Below are positions 45,003 through 54,442 of a stretch of DNA of 64,000 nt, in pieces. A model generated the notes under the pieces. That model made no database searches. It saw only the letters and a list, made by a program, of their open reading frames with translations, and was not told the DNA's origin. The position numbers and the translations under genes were made by a program. The DNA lies in assembly GCA_029565675.1 (NCBI GenBank), contig JAKQNP010000023.1, positions 48,233 to 112,232 of the forward strand, given 5' to 3'. Origin of the DNA: a bacterium. Its GTDB lineage: Bacteria > Zhuqueibacterota > Zhuqueibacteria > Residuimicrobiales > Oceaniaggregativiventaceae. Positions within the stretch are counted from its first letter, which is position 1. Each line of letters begins with the position of its first letter.

Positions 45003-46451
45003 TTACCCATAGTAACGCTCAACCACTGTCCAAAGGGAGTAGATCTGAATAACAAACATAAAAATAGCGATCAGCACTGAATACACAGCGGCAAGGTTTT
45101 TTTTCTTAATAGCCTTCCAGGGAAAATAGACAAACAGGATAACCTGGGGCATAACAAATGGAAAGTAATAGCGTCCCTGAAAATTCAGCAGGGGTGTTAA
45201 CAGCAGAGACGCAGACACCATCAGGCCTATAAAAACAACAAATGGCACAAAAAGATAGAGATAATTGAAAAGATAGGGTTCCTTGCCAAGCAGCGATCTA
45301 AAGTCTGATCTTTTAATTTTTCCCGCCGCCAGAACGATTGCGCTGAACAGCCCGACCAGGACGACAACCCAAAACAAATGGTAGACCAACTCTGCAACGC
45401 GGATATCCAACCAACCCAATCGCGCCACATAGGATTGGCGGAACAAGCCTTTGAACAACAGGAAATAGAGTTTGATGCGGTGCGGCAGACTGTTATCCGG
45501 ACCGCCCAGGAATCCATCAAACAGGTGTAATGCTCGATACCCGGCAAGATTGTGGACGATCCAGATCAGACAAAATCCTGTTGAGATCGCCATCGAACCG
45601 ACCAGTTTATTGATTTTGATTCTGCGGTGATCGAGTCTGGACTGCCAAACGCTGATCGCATAGACGCCGACAAACAGCGCGGCGAAATAGTGATATTTTG
45701 TGAGCCCCAAAAGGCCAAGCGAAACGGCCAAAGTTAAATAGGGAAAATTGTGGGGATCGCTTTTGACGATCAACCAGCTGATGACAAGAATTAGGAGCAT
45801 GGCCAGCACATCCGGTTGCACTGAAACCATAAACATCGACAGCTGCGGCCACAGGACAACGAATAACAGCATAAACAAGCGGACAAACGTCGGAATTTTG
45901 AGGATCACAGCTATTCGATGGATGAGCACCAGGCTGACCAGGCCCATGATCAGCGACAACAATCGAACGGCATAAAAGCGCTCCGCGATGTTCAACCCCG
46001 CGGCTCTGGCGATCCGATAGGCGCCGCTGCCGAGCAAATAATAGAGCGGCGGATAGGAATAGAGCAGGATATTTTCAAAATCAGGTTGTTCCGACATCAA
46101 ATCCGTTTCCTGGTAATTTGCCAGCGCAGTTTTTAAACTGTCGTCAGAGAAAAACCAGGTAGTTTTATGAGCCGGCTTGTAGACCAATCGATCAAAGCTG
46201 GCAAATTTTTGCAGATCGATCGTTTCCTGCATGGGGAGATCGCCCCGGTCAACTTTCGAAGAGACCAACGGGAAATGGTGCAATTTTGTGAGGTGGAGGA
46301 TATAGTCGTAATGGCGGTTTTCGTCCGGAGTCTGGAAGATCGGAAAGGCAGCAAGCCAAACCAGGCTCTTGATCGAATAGAGGATCAAAACAAAGAGCAG
46401 AATCGACAAGGGCTTTTTGTTTGGTCCAGTGCTTACCGCACAGCGTTTCAT
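45003..46451 (-). CDS. Polytopic DUF2142-like membrane protein, possible glycosyltransferase
   Basis: The 482-residue protein has about eleven membrane segments. After the first segment comes a periplasmic-side motif, FPIFQTPDENRHYDYI, with the acidic pair expected in DUF2142 and GT39/GT83-type lipid-linked sugar transferases. Such proteins usually transfer a sugar from a polyprenyl phosphate carrier to a surface glycan or protein. The ATG at 46449-46451 is preferred over an upstream TTG. It is the last gene of the leftward polysaccharide locus, 60 bases after the sugar-1-phosphate transferase. Its stop codon lies inside a TTTTACC heptamer pair. The acceptor is unknown. Confidence 0.72.
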   Translation of the reverse strand: MKRCAVSTGPNKKPLSILLFVLILYSIKSLVWLAAFPIFQTPDENRHYDYILHLTKLHHFPLVSSKVDRGDLPMQETIDLQKFASFDRLVYKPAHKTTWFFSDDSLKTALANYQETDLMSEQPDFENILLYSYPPLYYLLGSGAYRIARAAGLNIAERFYAVRLLSLIMGLVSLVLIHRIAVILKIPTFVRLFMLLFVVLWPQLSMFMVSVQPDVLAMLLILVISWLIVKSDPHNFPYLTLAVSLGLLGLTKYHYFAALFVGVYAISVWQSRLDHRRIKINKLVGSMAISTGFCLIWIVHNLAGYRALHLFDGFLGGPDNSLPHRIKLYFLLFKGLFRQSYVARLGWLDIRVAELVYHLFWVVVLVGLFSAIVLAAGKIKRSDFRSLLGKEPYLFNYLYLFVPFVVFIGLMVSASLLLTPLLNFQGRYYFPFVMPQVILFVYFPWKAIKKKNLAAVYSVLIAIFMFVIQIYSLWTVVERYYG

Positions 46452-46511
46452 TTTTTCTCTGAGAGCAGTCAAGTAAATTCCCCAATTTACATGGCTTGCC
46501 TCTTTGCGACT

Positions 46512-47927
46512 TTATCTTGCGCCGAGGCCGAACAGCGGCACGAGCAGGGTTTTACCGATAATGATCAGATCGAGCAGAAACGACTGGTTTTGGATGTAAT
46601 AAAGGTCATGATCGATGTTGGCGTGGATGGGCAGGGCGCGATCGGCGGAAATCTGCCAGAGACCGGTGATACCTGGCTTGACGTTGAGCCGTTCGCGTTC
46701 CAGTGATGTATAACCTTCGACAATAAACGCCATTTCCGGGCGGGGGCCGACCAGGCTCATCTCGCCGATCAGCACATTCCACAGCTGCGGCAGTTCGTCG
46801 AAACTGGTACGGCGCAAAAAACGGCCAAAACGGGTGATGCGCGGATCGTTTTTGTCATTTGGGTGGGTTGCGTAGGCCGGTGTATCGATATACATGGTGC
46901 GGAATTTTTTCATGGTGAAATTCTTGCCGAGGCGCCCCACCCTCTCCTGCTTGAAGATGACGGGCCCGGGCGAATCGAGGCGAATCAACAGGGCGATCAG
47001 CGCCGTGACGGGAGCGAGCAGAACCATCACGATAAAACTGACGGCGATGTCGAACATGCGTTTGATAACCGCCTGAAATGGATTGTAGTCCAACCGCATG
47101 GTGCTGAACAGCGGAATGCCGTCGATCTCTTCGGTGCGCACCTTCTGGATCGCCACATCCTGCAGATTCGGCACATATTTGTAGGGCAAGGCCAGGCGCT
47201 GACAGACGCCGATAATTTTTTGTATGCACTCCCCCGACGCCGAGGGCATGGCGATCAGGAGCTCATCGATCGGAGTTTGCTTCACCAATTCCGGAAGCGA
47301 GTTGAGACCACCGACCACCTGCAGCAGTCCCCCGGAGTGAGAGGATTGGGCAAATTTCTGGTCATCGACAAAGCCGAGGGGCATGTAGCCGAGCATGGGA
47401 TGGCGAAGCAAAGCGCGCGCCAGGCGATGCCCCACTTTGCCGGCACCATAGATAAAGATGCGTTTGGCGCCGATGCCGCGTTTGAAGAACGACAACAGAA
47501 CCTTGTTGACGAGTTTGTGTTCCAGCGACAGCAGGAACAACAGGAGCACGATAAAAATGATGAGCTGGTTGCGGCCCAGGATGAAGCGTTTGAAAAAGAA
47601 GGAGAGGATGATGAGCACGCTGGAGCCGAGCAGGACCGCCAACAGGCGGCTGCGCGAACCGCGGATATTGGGAATGACGGTTTGTCTCTGATAGGTGCCG
47701 GTGATGAGAAACAGCAGCATAAAAATCAGTCCGACCACAGCAGAAAACGCCACACTCGGCACGGGGATGTCCGGTCGGGCGCGCAACGGCGAAATCTCCC
47801 ACAGCAGATAGCTGAGGTAGAAGGCGATCACGGTGGTGACGGCATCGAGCACCATCTGCACGATGGTGGCGCGCTGCAGGAAATGGTTGGGTCCGGGGTA
47901 TACGCGGGTCGCAGTCTTGTTGGTCAT
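46512..47927 (-). CDS. Undecaprenyl-phosphate sugar-1-phosphate transferase (WcaJ/PssY-like)
   Basis: The 471-residue membrane enzyme starts polysaccharide synthesis by moving a sugar-1-phosphate from a nucleotide sugar to undecaprenyl phosphate. Four N-terminal membrane segments (about 20-145) are followed by a CoA-binding-like Rossmann domain ([14 protein letters not shown]). The catalytic bacterial sugar transferase domain covers about residue 285 to the end: [10 protein letters not shown], the KKFRTMY segment near 345, [22 protein letters not shown] near 375-391 and KPGITGLWQ. The start ATG has no strong ribosome site. It lies downstream of the triplicated repeat region. The donor may be UDP-glucose, UDP-galactose or an N-acetylated sugar. 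Confidence 0.9.
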   Translation of the reverse strand: MTNKTATRVYPGPNHFLQRATIVQMVLDAVTTVIAFYLSYLLWEISPLRARPDIPVPSVAFSAVVGLIFMLLFLITGTYQRQTVIPNIRGSRSRLLAVLLGSSVLIILSFFFKRFILGRNQLIIFIVLLLFLLSLEHKLVNKVLLSFFKRGIGAKRIFIYGAGKVGHRLARALLRHPMLGYMPLGFVDDQKFAQSSHSGGLLQVVGGLNSLPELVKQTPIDELLIAMPSASGECIQKIIGVCQRLALPYKYVPNLQDVAIQKVRTEEIDGIPLFSTMRLDYNPFQAVIKRMFDIAVSFIVMVLLAPVTALIALLIRLDSPGPVIFKQERVGRLGKNFTMKKFRTMYIDTPAYATHPNDKNDPRITRFGRFLRRTSFDELPQLWNVLIGEMSLVGPRPEMAFIVEGYTSLERERLNVKPGITGLWQISADRALPIHANIDHDLYYIQNQSFLLDLIIIGKTLLVPLFGLGAR

Positions 47928-48391
47928 GGGTTAAATTAACAATTATAAAGTAAAAGTGAAATATTTAATTTTTTTTGCGAATAAAGGAACCGGAAAAAGG
48001 CAAGCCGAATCATGAATTCTGCGAGCAAAATCCCCGAGTGCTGAGCGGCTGATCGCTGATCGGAACCACGATGGCGCCGTTTTGCCGGCAAAGATGAATC
48101 GTTACAAATATTTTTCTTTTCTCCTGCTGCACTTTAGTATACGTGTTAAATGGCTGGTTCGCGTAAGATTTGTTTTCGATTCGCTTTCAGGTCAGTGGGC
48201 GATCTTAAAAATAATTTCTATATATTTGCTTGACTTTCATCATAATTTTGGTAAATTTTAGTGGTTGCCGGGATGATTAGCTGATCTCGCAGACAACCGA
48301 CTGTTTCGGCAGCGCCTTTACCCGAACGAAGCGATGCAGATGGCGGCGCACAAAGCCGACGGTCAAAACCAAACATTTGGGAGGAGAAGAG
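47928..48391. other. Divergent intergenic region
   Basis: This stretch lies between the sugar transferase gene (leftward) and a small membrane-protein gene (rightward). It holds a candidate rightward promoter at 48230-48257 and is AT-rich around it. No further gene or RNA is apparent. Confidence 0.5.
48230..48257 (+). promoter_or_regulatory. Candidate promoter of the small membrane protein
   Basis: TTGACT (48230-48235) and TAAATT (48252-48257) are 16 bases apart, about 130 bases before the small membrane-protein start. Confidence 0.45.
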
Positions 48392-48655
48392 ATGTTGTCA
48401 TTGATCATCGAGTTGATCGCCGGTGCACTCGGCGGTAACGCTGCAGGAGCTCTGCTGAAAAAACAATCTCTGGGAACCCTGTGGAATTCAGTGTTGGGCA
48501 TTATCGGCGGCGGTCTGACCGGTCAGTTGCTGGGCGGTGCATCAGCAGTTGGTGCCATGGGTATCCTCGAAAGTGTCCTCGAGGGCGGTATCGGCGGCGG
48601 CGTGTTGATGGCCATCATCGGTTTGGTCAAAAACGCCATGGCCAAGAAGAAATAA
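48392..48655 (+). CDS. Small glycine-rich membrane protein
   Basis: The 87-residue protein has two glycine-zipper membrane stretches (IIELIAGALGGNAAGALL and GIIGGGLTGQLLGG) and ends in a short basic tail (KNAMAKKK). Similar proteins of about 90 residues occur widely in bacteria without known function. GGGAGGAG lies before the ATG, and a strong terminator follows. It is the only rightward gene in the polysaccharide locus and is thus probably not part of it. A pore-forming or stress-related membrane role is conceivable. Confidence 0.72.
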   Translation: MLSLIIELIAGALGGNAAGALLKKQSLGTLWNSVLGIIGGGLTGQLLGGASAVGAMGILESVLEGGIGGGVLMAIIGLVKNAMAKKK

Positions 48656-48681
48656 AGATCTCAGGTAGACGAGACCATTTA

Positions 48682-48710
48682 ACGGGGGAAGCCATTCCCC
48701 CGTTTTTTTT
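48682..48710 (+). terminator. Terminator of the small membrane-protein gene
   Basis: ACGGGGGAA (48682-48690) pairs with TTCCCCCGT (48695-48703), followed by eight T. The stem resembles the hairpins in the 76-77-bp repeats just to the right. Confidence 0.9.
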
Positions 48711-48723
48711 GCTGGACTTTCCC

Positions 48724-48920
48724 CGTCAGTCGAACTTTTTCCATCCGAGCTTTTCAGCAACAACATATCGAATGGGGGAGGCTTCTCCCCCATTTATTCC
48801 CGTCAGTCGAACTTTTTCCATCCGAGCTTTTCAGCGAGGACATATCGAATGGGGGAAGCTTCTCCCCCATTTTCTCCGTCAGTCGAACTTTTTCCATCCG
48901 AGCTTTTCAGCGAGGACATA
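48724..48920. repeat. Triplicated 3' end of the wecG-like gene
   Basis: Copies start at 48724, 48801 and 48877, so the period is 76-77 bases. The third copy is the genuine 3' end of the transferase gene (codons for VLAEKLGWKKFD and the stop). The other two repeat this coding tail, and both contain a hairpin of the GGGGGA/TCCCCC type (48771-48794 and 48848-48872). Homology in copy 3 stops after about 44 bases inside the gene. Confidence 0.9.
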
Positions 48921-49652
48921 ATAGATAAACAGGGTATTTCCGATGAGGTAGCGTTTGGCGAGGCGGTGGGGTTCTTGCCAGAGGCGGAAGAGCCATTCGA
49001 GGGCAAAGTTTTTCATCCATTGCGGGGCATGGCGCAGGTTGCCGGCGAGGTAGTCGAAACCGGCGCCGATGGGGATGAGGATGCCGCCTTGCAGGCGGTG
49101 GAGGTTTTCGTAGACCCAGCGTTCCTGTTTGGGAGCGCCGAGGGAGACCCAGACGATATCGGCCCGGGCCGCGTTGATCTGTTGAAAAAAATCGATGTTC
49201 TGTTGTTCGCTGAACTGTTCAAAGGGCGGCGCGACCATGCCGGTGATCACGGCGCGCGGGAAGCGCTGCTCGATAACGGCGCGCATTCTGTCGAGTGTTT
49301 CGGGTCGGCTGCCGAAGAAAAAATGGCGCAGGCCGTCCTGCTGACCCCAATCGATGGTTTTTTCCAGCAAGGTGGCGCCGAAGATGCGGGCGATTTCATC
49401 CATGCCGCTCCATTTCATCAACAGCGACAGGGGCCGGCCGTCGGCCAGCGACAGCGTCGATTCGTTGATGATGCGGCGGTATTCGGTATCGCGCGCGGCC
49501 ACGACCAGGGTATGGGCGTTGTTGACGGTCAGATAGGAGCGCTGTTCAGGATCGCGGCTGAACTGCACGACCATCCGATAAGCGTGATTATAGGAATCGA
49601 CAGGACTGACTTTACAGCCCAACAGCTTGTGCTCGAGTTGCATTGCCACCAT
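48879..49652 (-). CDS. WecG/TagA/CpsF-family glycosyltransferase
   Basis: The 257-residue cytoplasmic-face enzyme adds the second sugar (for example ManNAc or ManNAcA) to a polyprenyl-linked acceptor in related pathways. Family blocks are visible: YLTVNNAHTLVVAARD near 40-55, LADGRPL (70-76), FFFGSRPETL near 112, VSLGAPKQERWVYEN near 168-182 and the FDYLAG region. The ATG at 49650-49652 or one three codons later may be the start. Its last 13 codons plus the downstream hairpin are repeated twice beyond the gene. The first enzyme of this glycan is probably the adjacent sugar-1-phosphate transferase. The donor sugar is not determined. Confidence 0.88.
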   Translation of the reverse strand: MVAMQLEHKLLGCKVSPVDSYNHAYRMVVQFSRDPEQRSYLTVNNAHTLVVAARDTEYRRIINESTLSLADGRPLSLLMKWSGMDEIARIFGATLLEKTIDWGQQDGLRHFFFGSRPETLDRMRAVIEQRFPRAVITGMVAPPFEQFSEQQNIDFFQQINAARADIVWVSLGAPKQERWVYENLHRLQGGILIPIGAGFDYLAGNLRHAPQWMKNFALEWLFRLWQEPHRLAKRYLIGNTLFIYYVLAEKLGWKKFD

Positions 49653-49702
49653 TTTTTTTCGACAAAAAAAACCATTGAACTATCGGGTATTCAATTGAAA
49701 TA

Positions 49703-49741
49703 TTTTCCCCGGGCAGAGTGCATTCAAAGTGCCCGGGAAAA
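49703..49741. terminator. Hairpin between GT4 and WecG-like genes
   Basis: CCCGGGCA (49708-49715) and TGCCCGGG (49730-49737) pair, and flanking TTTCC and GGAAAA extend the stem. It lies 150 bases past the GT4 stop; the U-run is weak, so partial termination is the best reading. Confidence 0.5.
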
Positions 49742-49892
49742 CCGGCCGATGATCCACTGTAAGGAGCGCTCATCCACTTCCGCAAACCCCAACTGCTCTG
49801 TTGAGAAAATAGAAAAAGTTAGGAAATAACCAAATAAAAATATAAAAAAGCATCGGTTTCGCAGCTACAATCTGCGCTCAACTGCGTTTTGT

Positions 49893-51071
49893 TCATAAAG
49901 CGCGGTGATTTTCGATGGCTTTTTCATAGATAGCCATCAACATCTGGTAGTTTTTCTCCGGCGTATATTTTGCTTCATAAACACATCGGGCGTTCTCCCC
50001 CATCTGCTGCATTTCCGCCTTGTGTTCCCAGGCCCAGCGCATCTTGGCCGCCAGATCTTCAGCATTGCCGGGTTCGAACAGCAGACCGGTCTTTCCCTCC
50101 TCCACCAGTTCGGCCATCGCACCAAGCCGACTGGCAATCACCGGCTTTGCGCAGGCAAAAGATTCGATAATGACCATGCCAAAAGTTTCATACCATTCTG
50201 AAGGGAAAACAATAAATCTTGCTTCTCGAATCGAGCCCAACACCTCATCGCGTGTTTTTGCACCGCACCAGTCGACTTGAGTCAAACCATCATGCGCCGT
50301 TTTCTCTTTAAGATCAATTGCCTGAGGACCATCGCCGATGATGCGGAGCGGAATATCGGGCAGATGTTGACAGGCTTTGATAAGGGTTAAAAGCCCTTTC
50401 TCCGGCGATATTCTGCCCGCAAAGAGTGCGAAAGAGCCATTGTTGTCGCCAAGGTCTGGGTCGATTGAAAGAAAATTTGGTTTAACGACAATTTTTTGTG
50501 CAGCAAATCCACCTTGGATGAATTTTTGCCGGGAAAATTCGGTCAAGGCGATGTAGATATCGACCCGGTTTTGCCAGGTTTTGATTTGCCGATGCATTGC
50601 CAGCATTGCCGCAACCACGGCAGTCGAAGCTCTGGAACCCCGCCAACATTTATGCTTGACAGCTGGCCAGAGAAAGGCCTTATCGAGGCACTCTTGACAA
50701 ATTCTTCCGTCTCTTGTGAAAGTGGCCGCTGGACATAAAAGACGGTAATTGTGCAGAGTTTGCACCACCGGTATGCCTGCGGATTGGCACGTATAATAAG
50801 CAGCTGGTGAAATTCGCAAAAATGTATTGTGAAAATGAACAACAGAGGGTTGAAAATCCTCGATGACCTTCTTTAAGTTTTTCTGCGCGGGCCAAGACCA
50901 GATCGTTTCTATCGCAGTGCGAAAGCGATTGTTCGCAGTCAAACCTTGATTGGTCATGACAAAGCGTTGAACTTGATGCCCATGCTGGCCCAGCAACGCC
51001 GTCTCTGCACGAAAGACGGTATCTTCACCACCCGGGAGTTGGTAATAATTATGTAAAACAAGAATTCGCAT
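49893..51071 (-). CDS. Family 4 glycosyltransferase
   Basis: The 392-residue protein has the GT-B fold. The N-terminal part is LVLHNYYQLPGGEDTVF with the acceptor-side loop and HFHNTFLRISP. The C-terminal part has FAGRISPEKGLLTLIKA near 218 and the donor motif PSEWYETFGMVIIESFACAKP (E-x7-E) near 290, followed by SRLGAMAELVE. It transfers a sugar from a nucleotide donor to the growing lipid-linked glycan on the cytoplasmic side. Its reading direction matches the rest of the locus. The specificity is not evident. Composition is between that of the GC-richer left part and the AT-rich centre of the locus. Confidence 0.88.
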   Translation of the reverse strand: MRILVLHNYYQLPGGEDTVFRAETALLGQHGHQVQRFVMTNQGLTANNRFRTAIETIWSWPAQKNLKKVIEDFQPSVVHFHNTFLRISPAAYYTCQSAGIPVVQTLHNYRLLCPAATFTRDGRICQECLDKAFLWPAVKHKCWRGSRASTAVVAAMLAMHRQIKTWQNRVDIYIALTEFSRQKFIQGGFAAQKIVVKPNFLSIDPDLGDNNGSFALFAGRISPEKGLLTLIKACQHLPDIPLRIIGDGPQAIDLKEKTAHDGLTQVDWCGAKTRDEVLGSIREARFIVFPSEWYETFGMVIIESFACAKPVIASRLGAMAELVEEGKTGLLFEPGNAEDLAAKMRWAWEHKAEMQQMGENARCVYEAKYTPEKNYQMLMAIYEKAIENHRAL

Positions 51072-51171
51072 CAGCAGAAGAAAGCAAGATATTTTTCTCG
51101 ATCTTTGTGGGAGACGATCCTATTGATTGGGCTTGAGATCATGCAAGCCGGATAAATTCCTGCGATCAGAA

Positions 51172-52548
51172 TCAATAATTTTTAACAAAACTTTTATTTT
51201 GCCGTATGGCAGATGACAGGGAGAGCAAAATGTAAAAACTAAATCCTGTTGCACCGGCGATAATCATTTCTTCCGAAACAAAGCCGATACTCGAGATGGC
51301 AACCAGCAGGCTGAAGGCCAGAAAAGCCATGGGATCTTTTGGGTGCAGCAGCCATAGATGCAAGGCATTGTAGACCATGCTCAGCCAAAGCAGAGCAAAA
51401 GAGATCAGTCCGAACAAACCGGCTCCGGAAAAAACCATCGCGAGCGTTCCATGCGCCGAACCGATACCCGGATTGACGGTTAATGTAATCATACGCTCCG
51501 CGTAAAAACCCAATCCCAAGAGCGGCGAATCCTCCATTGTCTCGATGAATAAAGTTTGCCAGATGCGGGTTCGATCGCTGAGGGTGGAGATGCTTTCGAT
51601 GTCCCTGACCAGCCAATTGAAGGTTTGATCGCTGTACAAGATCAGCAGCGGGATGGAGAGCAACAAGATCGTGCGCAACATTTTCAATCCGAATATGCGG
51701 GGGGCCCGCAACAGATTGAGAAGCAAAAAAGCGATAAAGGACGCATAAGCCGCACGTGTTCTCGAAAGCGCGAGAATGGTCAGAAACAATACGATCAGCA
51801 AGATCATTGTCTTTTTTGCTTTGAACCAGGGATCGGAAAGGAGAAGAATCAAACCGATCGAGCCCACGGCGCCGGCATTGGCGATTAGATCCCCGCGCAT
51901 GCGAGTGCCGACAAAAACCAGCTGCGGGTTGAAAATCGCGGAAACGGCTATTGCCAAACCAATCACAATATAACTGAACAATAAGGAATTGACTGTTATC
52001 TTGATGCCGTATTTTTCCAGATATAAATAGCCAAAAAGAATCATGCACAGAACTTGAAACGCGCGAAACCCGGTCATCAGCGGAACCGGAGAGACCAGAG
52101 TTGATAAAGACAAAGAAAAAGTAAAAAAGAAAGCCAACGCATGCAGACTGTGCAGATTTTTAAAGACCGGTTTTTTTAGAAACATGGGCAGAATATGCGC
52201 AAGAATCCATATTCCAGCGAACAACCATACTGCAATATTAACAATAACTGATAAATCATATTCGCCGCGGAAGGAATCAAGTGGGTCGCGCGAGCGCAAT
52301 TTTGGCGGACCGCTGAATAGAATCAAAAACAACAAAATATCCAAAACTTTCACATTTGTTTTGAAAATTCCATTCTGCTTAGAAAAGTAGTTAATAAATA
52401 CGATCGCCAATATCGCTAAAAATATCGACAATGAAATCCAAAGGGATTTTTGAAATGTTACAAGATAAAATCCAGCCCCAATACCGGCGAAAATAATGAC
52501 CAAGTAAACCAGTTTGGTAAAGCTGGATTTTTCATTAATGGATGTCAT
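51172..52548 (-). CDS. O-antigen ligase/polymerase-like membrane protein (Wzy/WaaL)
   Basis: The 458-residue protein has about twelve membrane segments and the family block SRTRAAYASFIAFLLLNLLRA near 265. A large periplasmic loop follows (about 315-370, with DRTRIWQTLFIETMEDSPLLGLGFYAER and GIGSAHGTLA). This is the topology of O-antigen polymerases and ligases. It would join repeat units, or attach the finished chain to a carrier, in the periplasm. Wzx in the same locus supports a Wzx/Wzy-type pathway, with Wzy the preferred reading. Sequence alone does not separate polymerase from ligase. Confidence 0.8.
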   Translation of the reverse strand: MTSINEKSSFTKLVYLVIIFAGIGAGFYLVTFQKSLWISLSIFLAILAIVFINYFSKQNGIFKTNVKVLDILLFLILFSGPPKLRSRDPLDSFRGEYDLSVIVNIAVWLFAGIWILAHILPMFLKKPVFKNLHSLHALAFFFTFSLSLSTLVSPVPLMTGFRAFQVLCMILFGYLYLEKYGIKITVNSLLFSYIVIGLAIAVSAIFNPQLVFVGTRMRGDLIANAGAVGSIGLILLLSDPWFKAKKTMILLIVLFLTILALSRTRAAYASFIAFLLLNLLRAPRIFGLKMLRTILLLSIPLLILYSDQTFNWLVRDIESISTLSDRTRIWQTLFIETMEDSPLLGLGFYAERMITLTVNPGIGSAHGTLAMVFSGAGLFGLISFALLWLSMVYNALHLWLLHPKDPMAFLAFSLLVAISSIGFVSEEMIIAGATGFSFYILLSLSSAIRQNKSFVKNY

Positions 52549-52620
52549 ATCATGAGTTTTCCGTTTTAATAAAAAACCTTTGCATAGTCATCTTCACCAG
52601 AATAGGTTCTTTAAAAAAGT

Positions 52621-54192
52621 TCAATCAAGGCGAATAATTTTAGTAAAAGGTGCAAATCCCGGTAATTTGATCTCATCCATTACAAAAACATCTTCTTTGC
52701 AAAAAAGAGTATTGTATACAAAATCAGAACAAAACAAAATACCGCCTTTAATTTTATCAATTTCTTCCTTTTGATTTTGATCCAATATCACTTCCATGAC
52801 ATCTGCATCCCTTTCAAGTCCATGTAACTCTATATATAGAGGAACATGGCTGAGAGAAACTTCCATCAACCTTTTTTCTGACGAATCTCCTTTGTACAAT
52901 TCCAGCCAGTTCAATGGCGGCTTTTCATGAACAATCGTTATTTTTTGTGCAGGCTGGATTTTATCAGAAATATATTTAAGGATTTTTTTTGTCATGCGAG
53001 AACTTTGGCTGACAGTATAATAGTTGCGCATTGGGCCTACAGCTTTAATAATTCCATTGTCGAGAGAGTAGAGCATCGTAAACGAAGCAAAGTAGACTAA
53101 TCCAACGGCAATCAACAGTGCTGGTTTTAGGTATTGAAACTTTAGCGATAGTCGCCTGTTTTCAAACAATGAGTATACATTAAAGGCCAAAAGGACAACG
53201 AGAGAATAGACAAAAGGCTGCATATACGCAGCAACCGCGTCATTGTTCACAATAAATAGAAAAAAGCCTGCGATACAAAACAGTGCCCAAAGCGACTGCG
53301 GCTTTTTTAAGTTGATAAAATATTCGAAAACAATCCAAAGCAGCAACAAAACAATACCGGCCAACCGAATGGTGCCGGCAAACCCTGAAAACCATAATAT
53401 CATGGCAAGAGCAATTAAGGTCAAGATAATATAGACATATCTTTTAAAATGTTGGACTGCTGCAATAAACAGCAAAAGATGAAAAGGAGTCAAAAACAAC
53501 AACTCGCTCAAAATTTTAACTCGAGCAAATGCATAAGATATGGGATTATCAGCCTGGAGTATCGTTGGATGATCGATCTGAGCGATGTTCTGCATTTGAA
53601 ACAATAAATACAGAGAACCGCTCACCAAAAAAAGCAAGAAAATCATCTTTATCTTTGTCTTGCGAAAAATTGGCAAAGAAAAAAGAACGAATGTGATAGC
53701 CGGTAGCAAAACAAAACTGAAAGCATGGGTACCCCATGCCGCCAATGCTGAAAGCAAAGTCAAAAACAGGAAGACAGTTTTTTCAAGATTAAGATAGTGC
53801 CATAGAAAATAGACGTATAATAACAACCAAAACATCAGTAGAGGATAAAAGATACCATATATTGCATTGCCTATGCAATAGTTCAAATGAGGAAATAAAA
53901 AGACATACAGAGCGATAACCATCAGGGCGATATTTTTTCCTGTCGTCTTGCACGCTACAAATCCTAATAACACAATTGAGGCAATAAAAAATACACCATT
54001 AACAGCAATATATGGTAAGGGAAACAGGCCAAATATCTGGAACATCCCCCACCAAAGCAAATAGGCAACAGGACGAAAATTGACCGAATTATTCCAATAA
54101 AGAACAATAAATGAAAATAAATCAGACGAGGAAGCTAAATTTTTTAAATGAAAGATTGCTTCATTTCGGAAAAAATTCCTTATAAAGAGCAC
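52621..54192 (-). CDS. AT-rich polytopic membrane protein of the polysaccharide locus
   Basis: The protein has at least 523 residues and about ten membrane segments up to residue 385, then a soluble C-terminal domain with KITIVHEKPPLNWLELY. The layout suggests a GT39-like or other membrane glycosyltransferase, but the usual acidic motif after the first segment is not clear. The indicated start is a GTG inside a hydrophobic stretch without a ribosome site. The frame continues 24 codons upstream to an ATA at 54262-54264 that follows AAAGGAT at a good distance, giving IKTTRIIDRL and a complete first membrane segment. The true start may be that ATA or a mutated ATG. The gene is strongly AT-rich. 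Confidence 0.65.
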   Translation of the reverse strand: MLFIRNFFRNEAIFHLKNLASSSDLFSFIVLYWNNSVNFRPVAYLLWWGMFQIFGLFPLPYIAVNGVFFIASIVLLGFVACKTTGKNIALMVIALYVFLFPHLNYCIGNAIYGIFYPLLMFWLLLYVYFLWHYLNLEKTVFLFLTLLSALAAWGTHAFSFVLLPAITFVLFSLPIFRKTKIKMIFLLFLVSGSLYLLFQMQNIAQIDHPTILQADNPISYAFARVKILSELLFLTPFHLLLFIAAVQHFKRYVYIILTLIALAMILWFSGFAGTIRLAGIVLLLLWIVFEYFINLKKPQSLWALFCIAGFFLFIVNNDAVAAYMQPFVYSLVVLLAFNVYSLFENRRLSLKFQYLKPALLIAVGLVYFASFTMLYSLDNGIIKAVGPMRNYYTVSQSSRMTKKILKYISDKIQPAQKITIVHEKPPLNWLELYKGDSSEKRLMEVSLSHVPLYIELHGLERDADVMEVILDQNQKEEIDKIKGGILFCSDFVYNTLFCKEDVFVMDEIKLPGFAPFTKIIRLD

Positions 54193-54442
54193 TACAATCC
54201 AGCCTGGCAGTAATGTTGCATAAATTATTATACTCAGTCGATCAATTATTCTAGTTGTTTTTATTATTCTATCCTTTATATATACTATATGATTTATTTA
54301 ACGAAAATTCATGGATTCTACTCTAGACCAAGTAATTAATTAGCTTTTTATCTATATGTTTGTAGTAAAATTAATATGTGGCTATTAGCAGATCTACATC
54401 GCTCTTGACAAGATTTGGTGCGTTGCACATGTTTCCAGCAAT

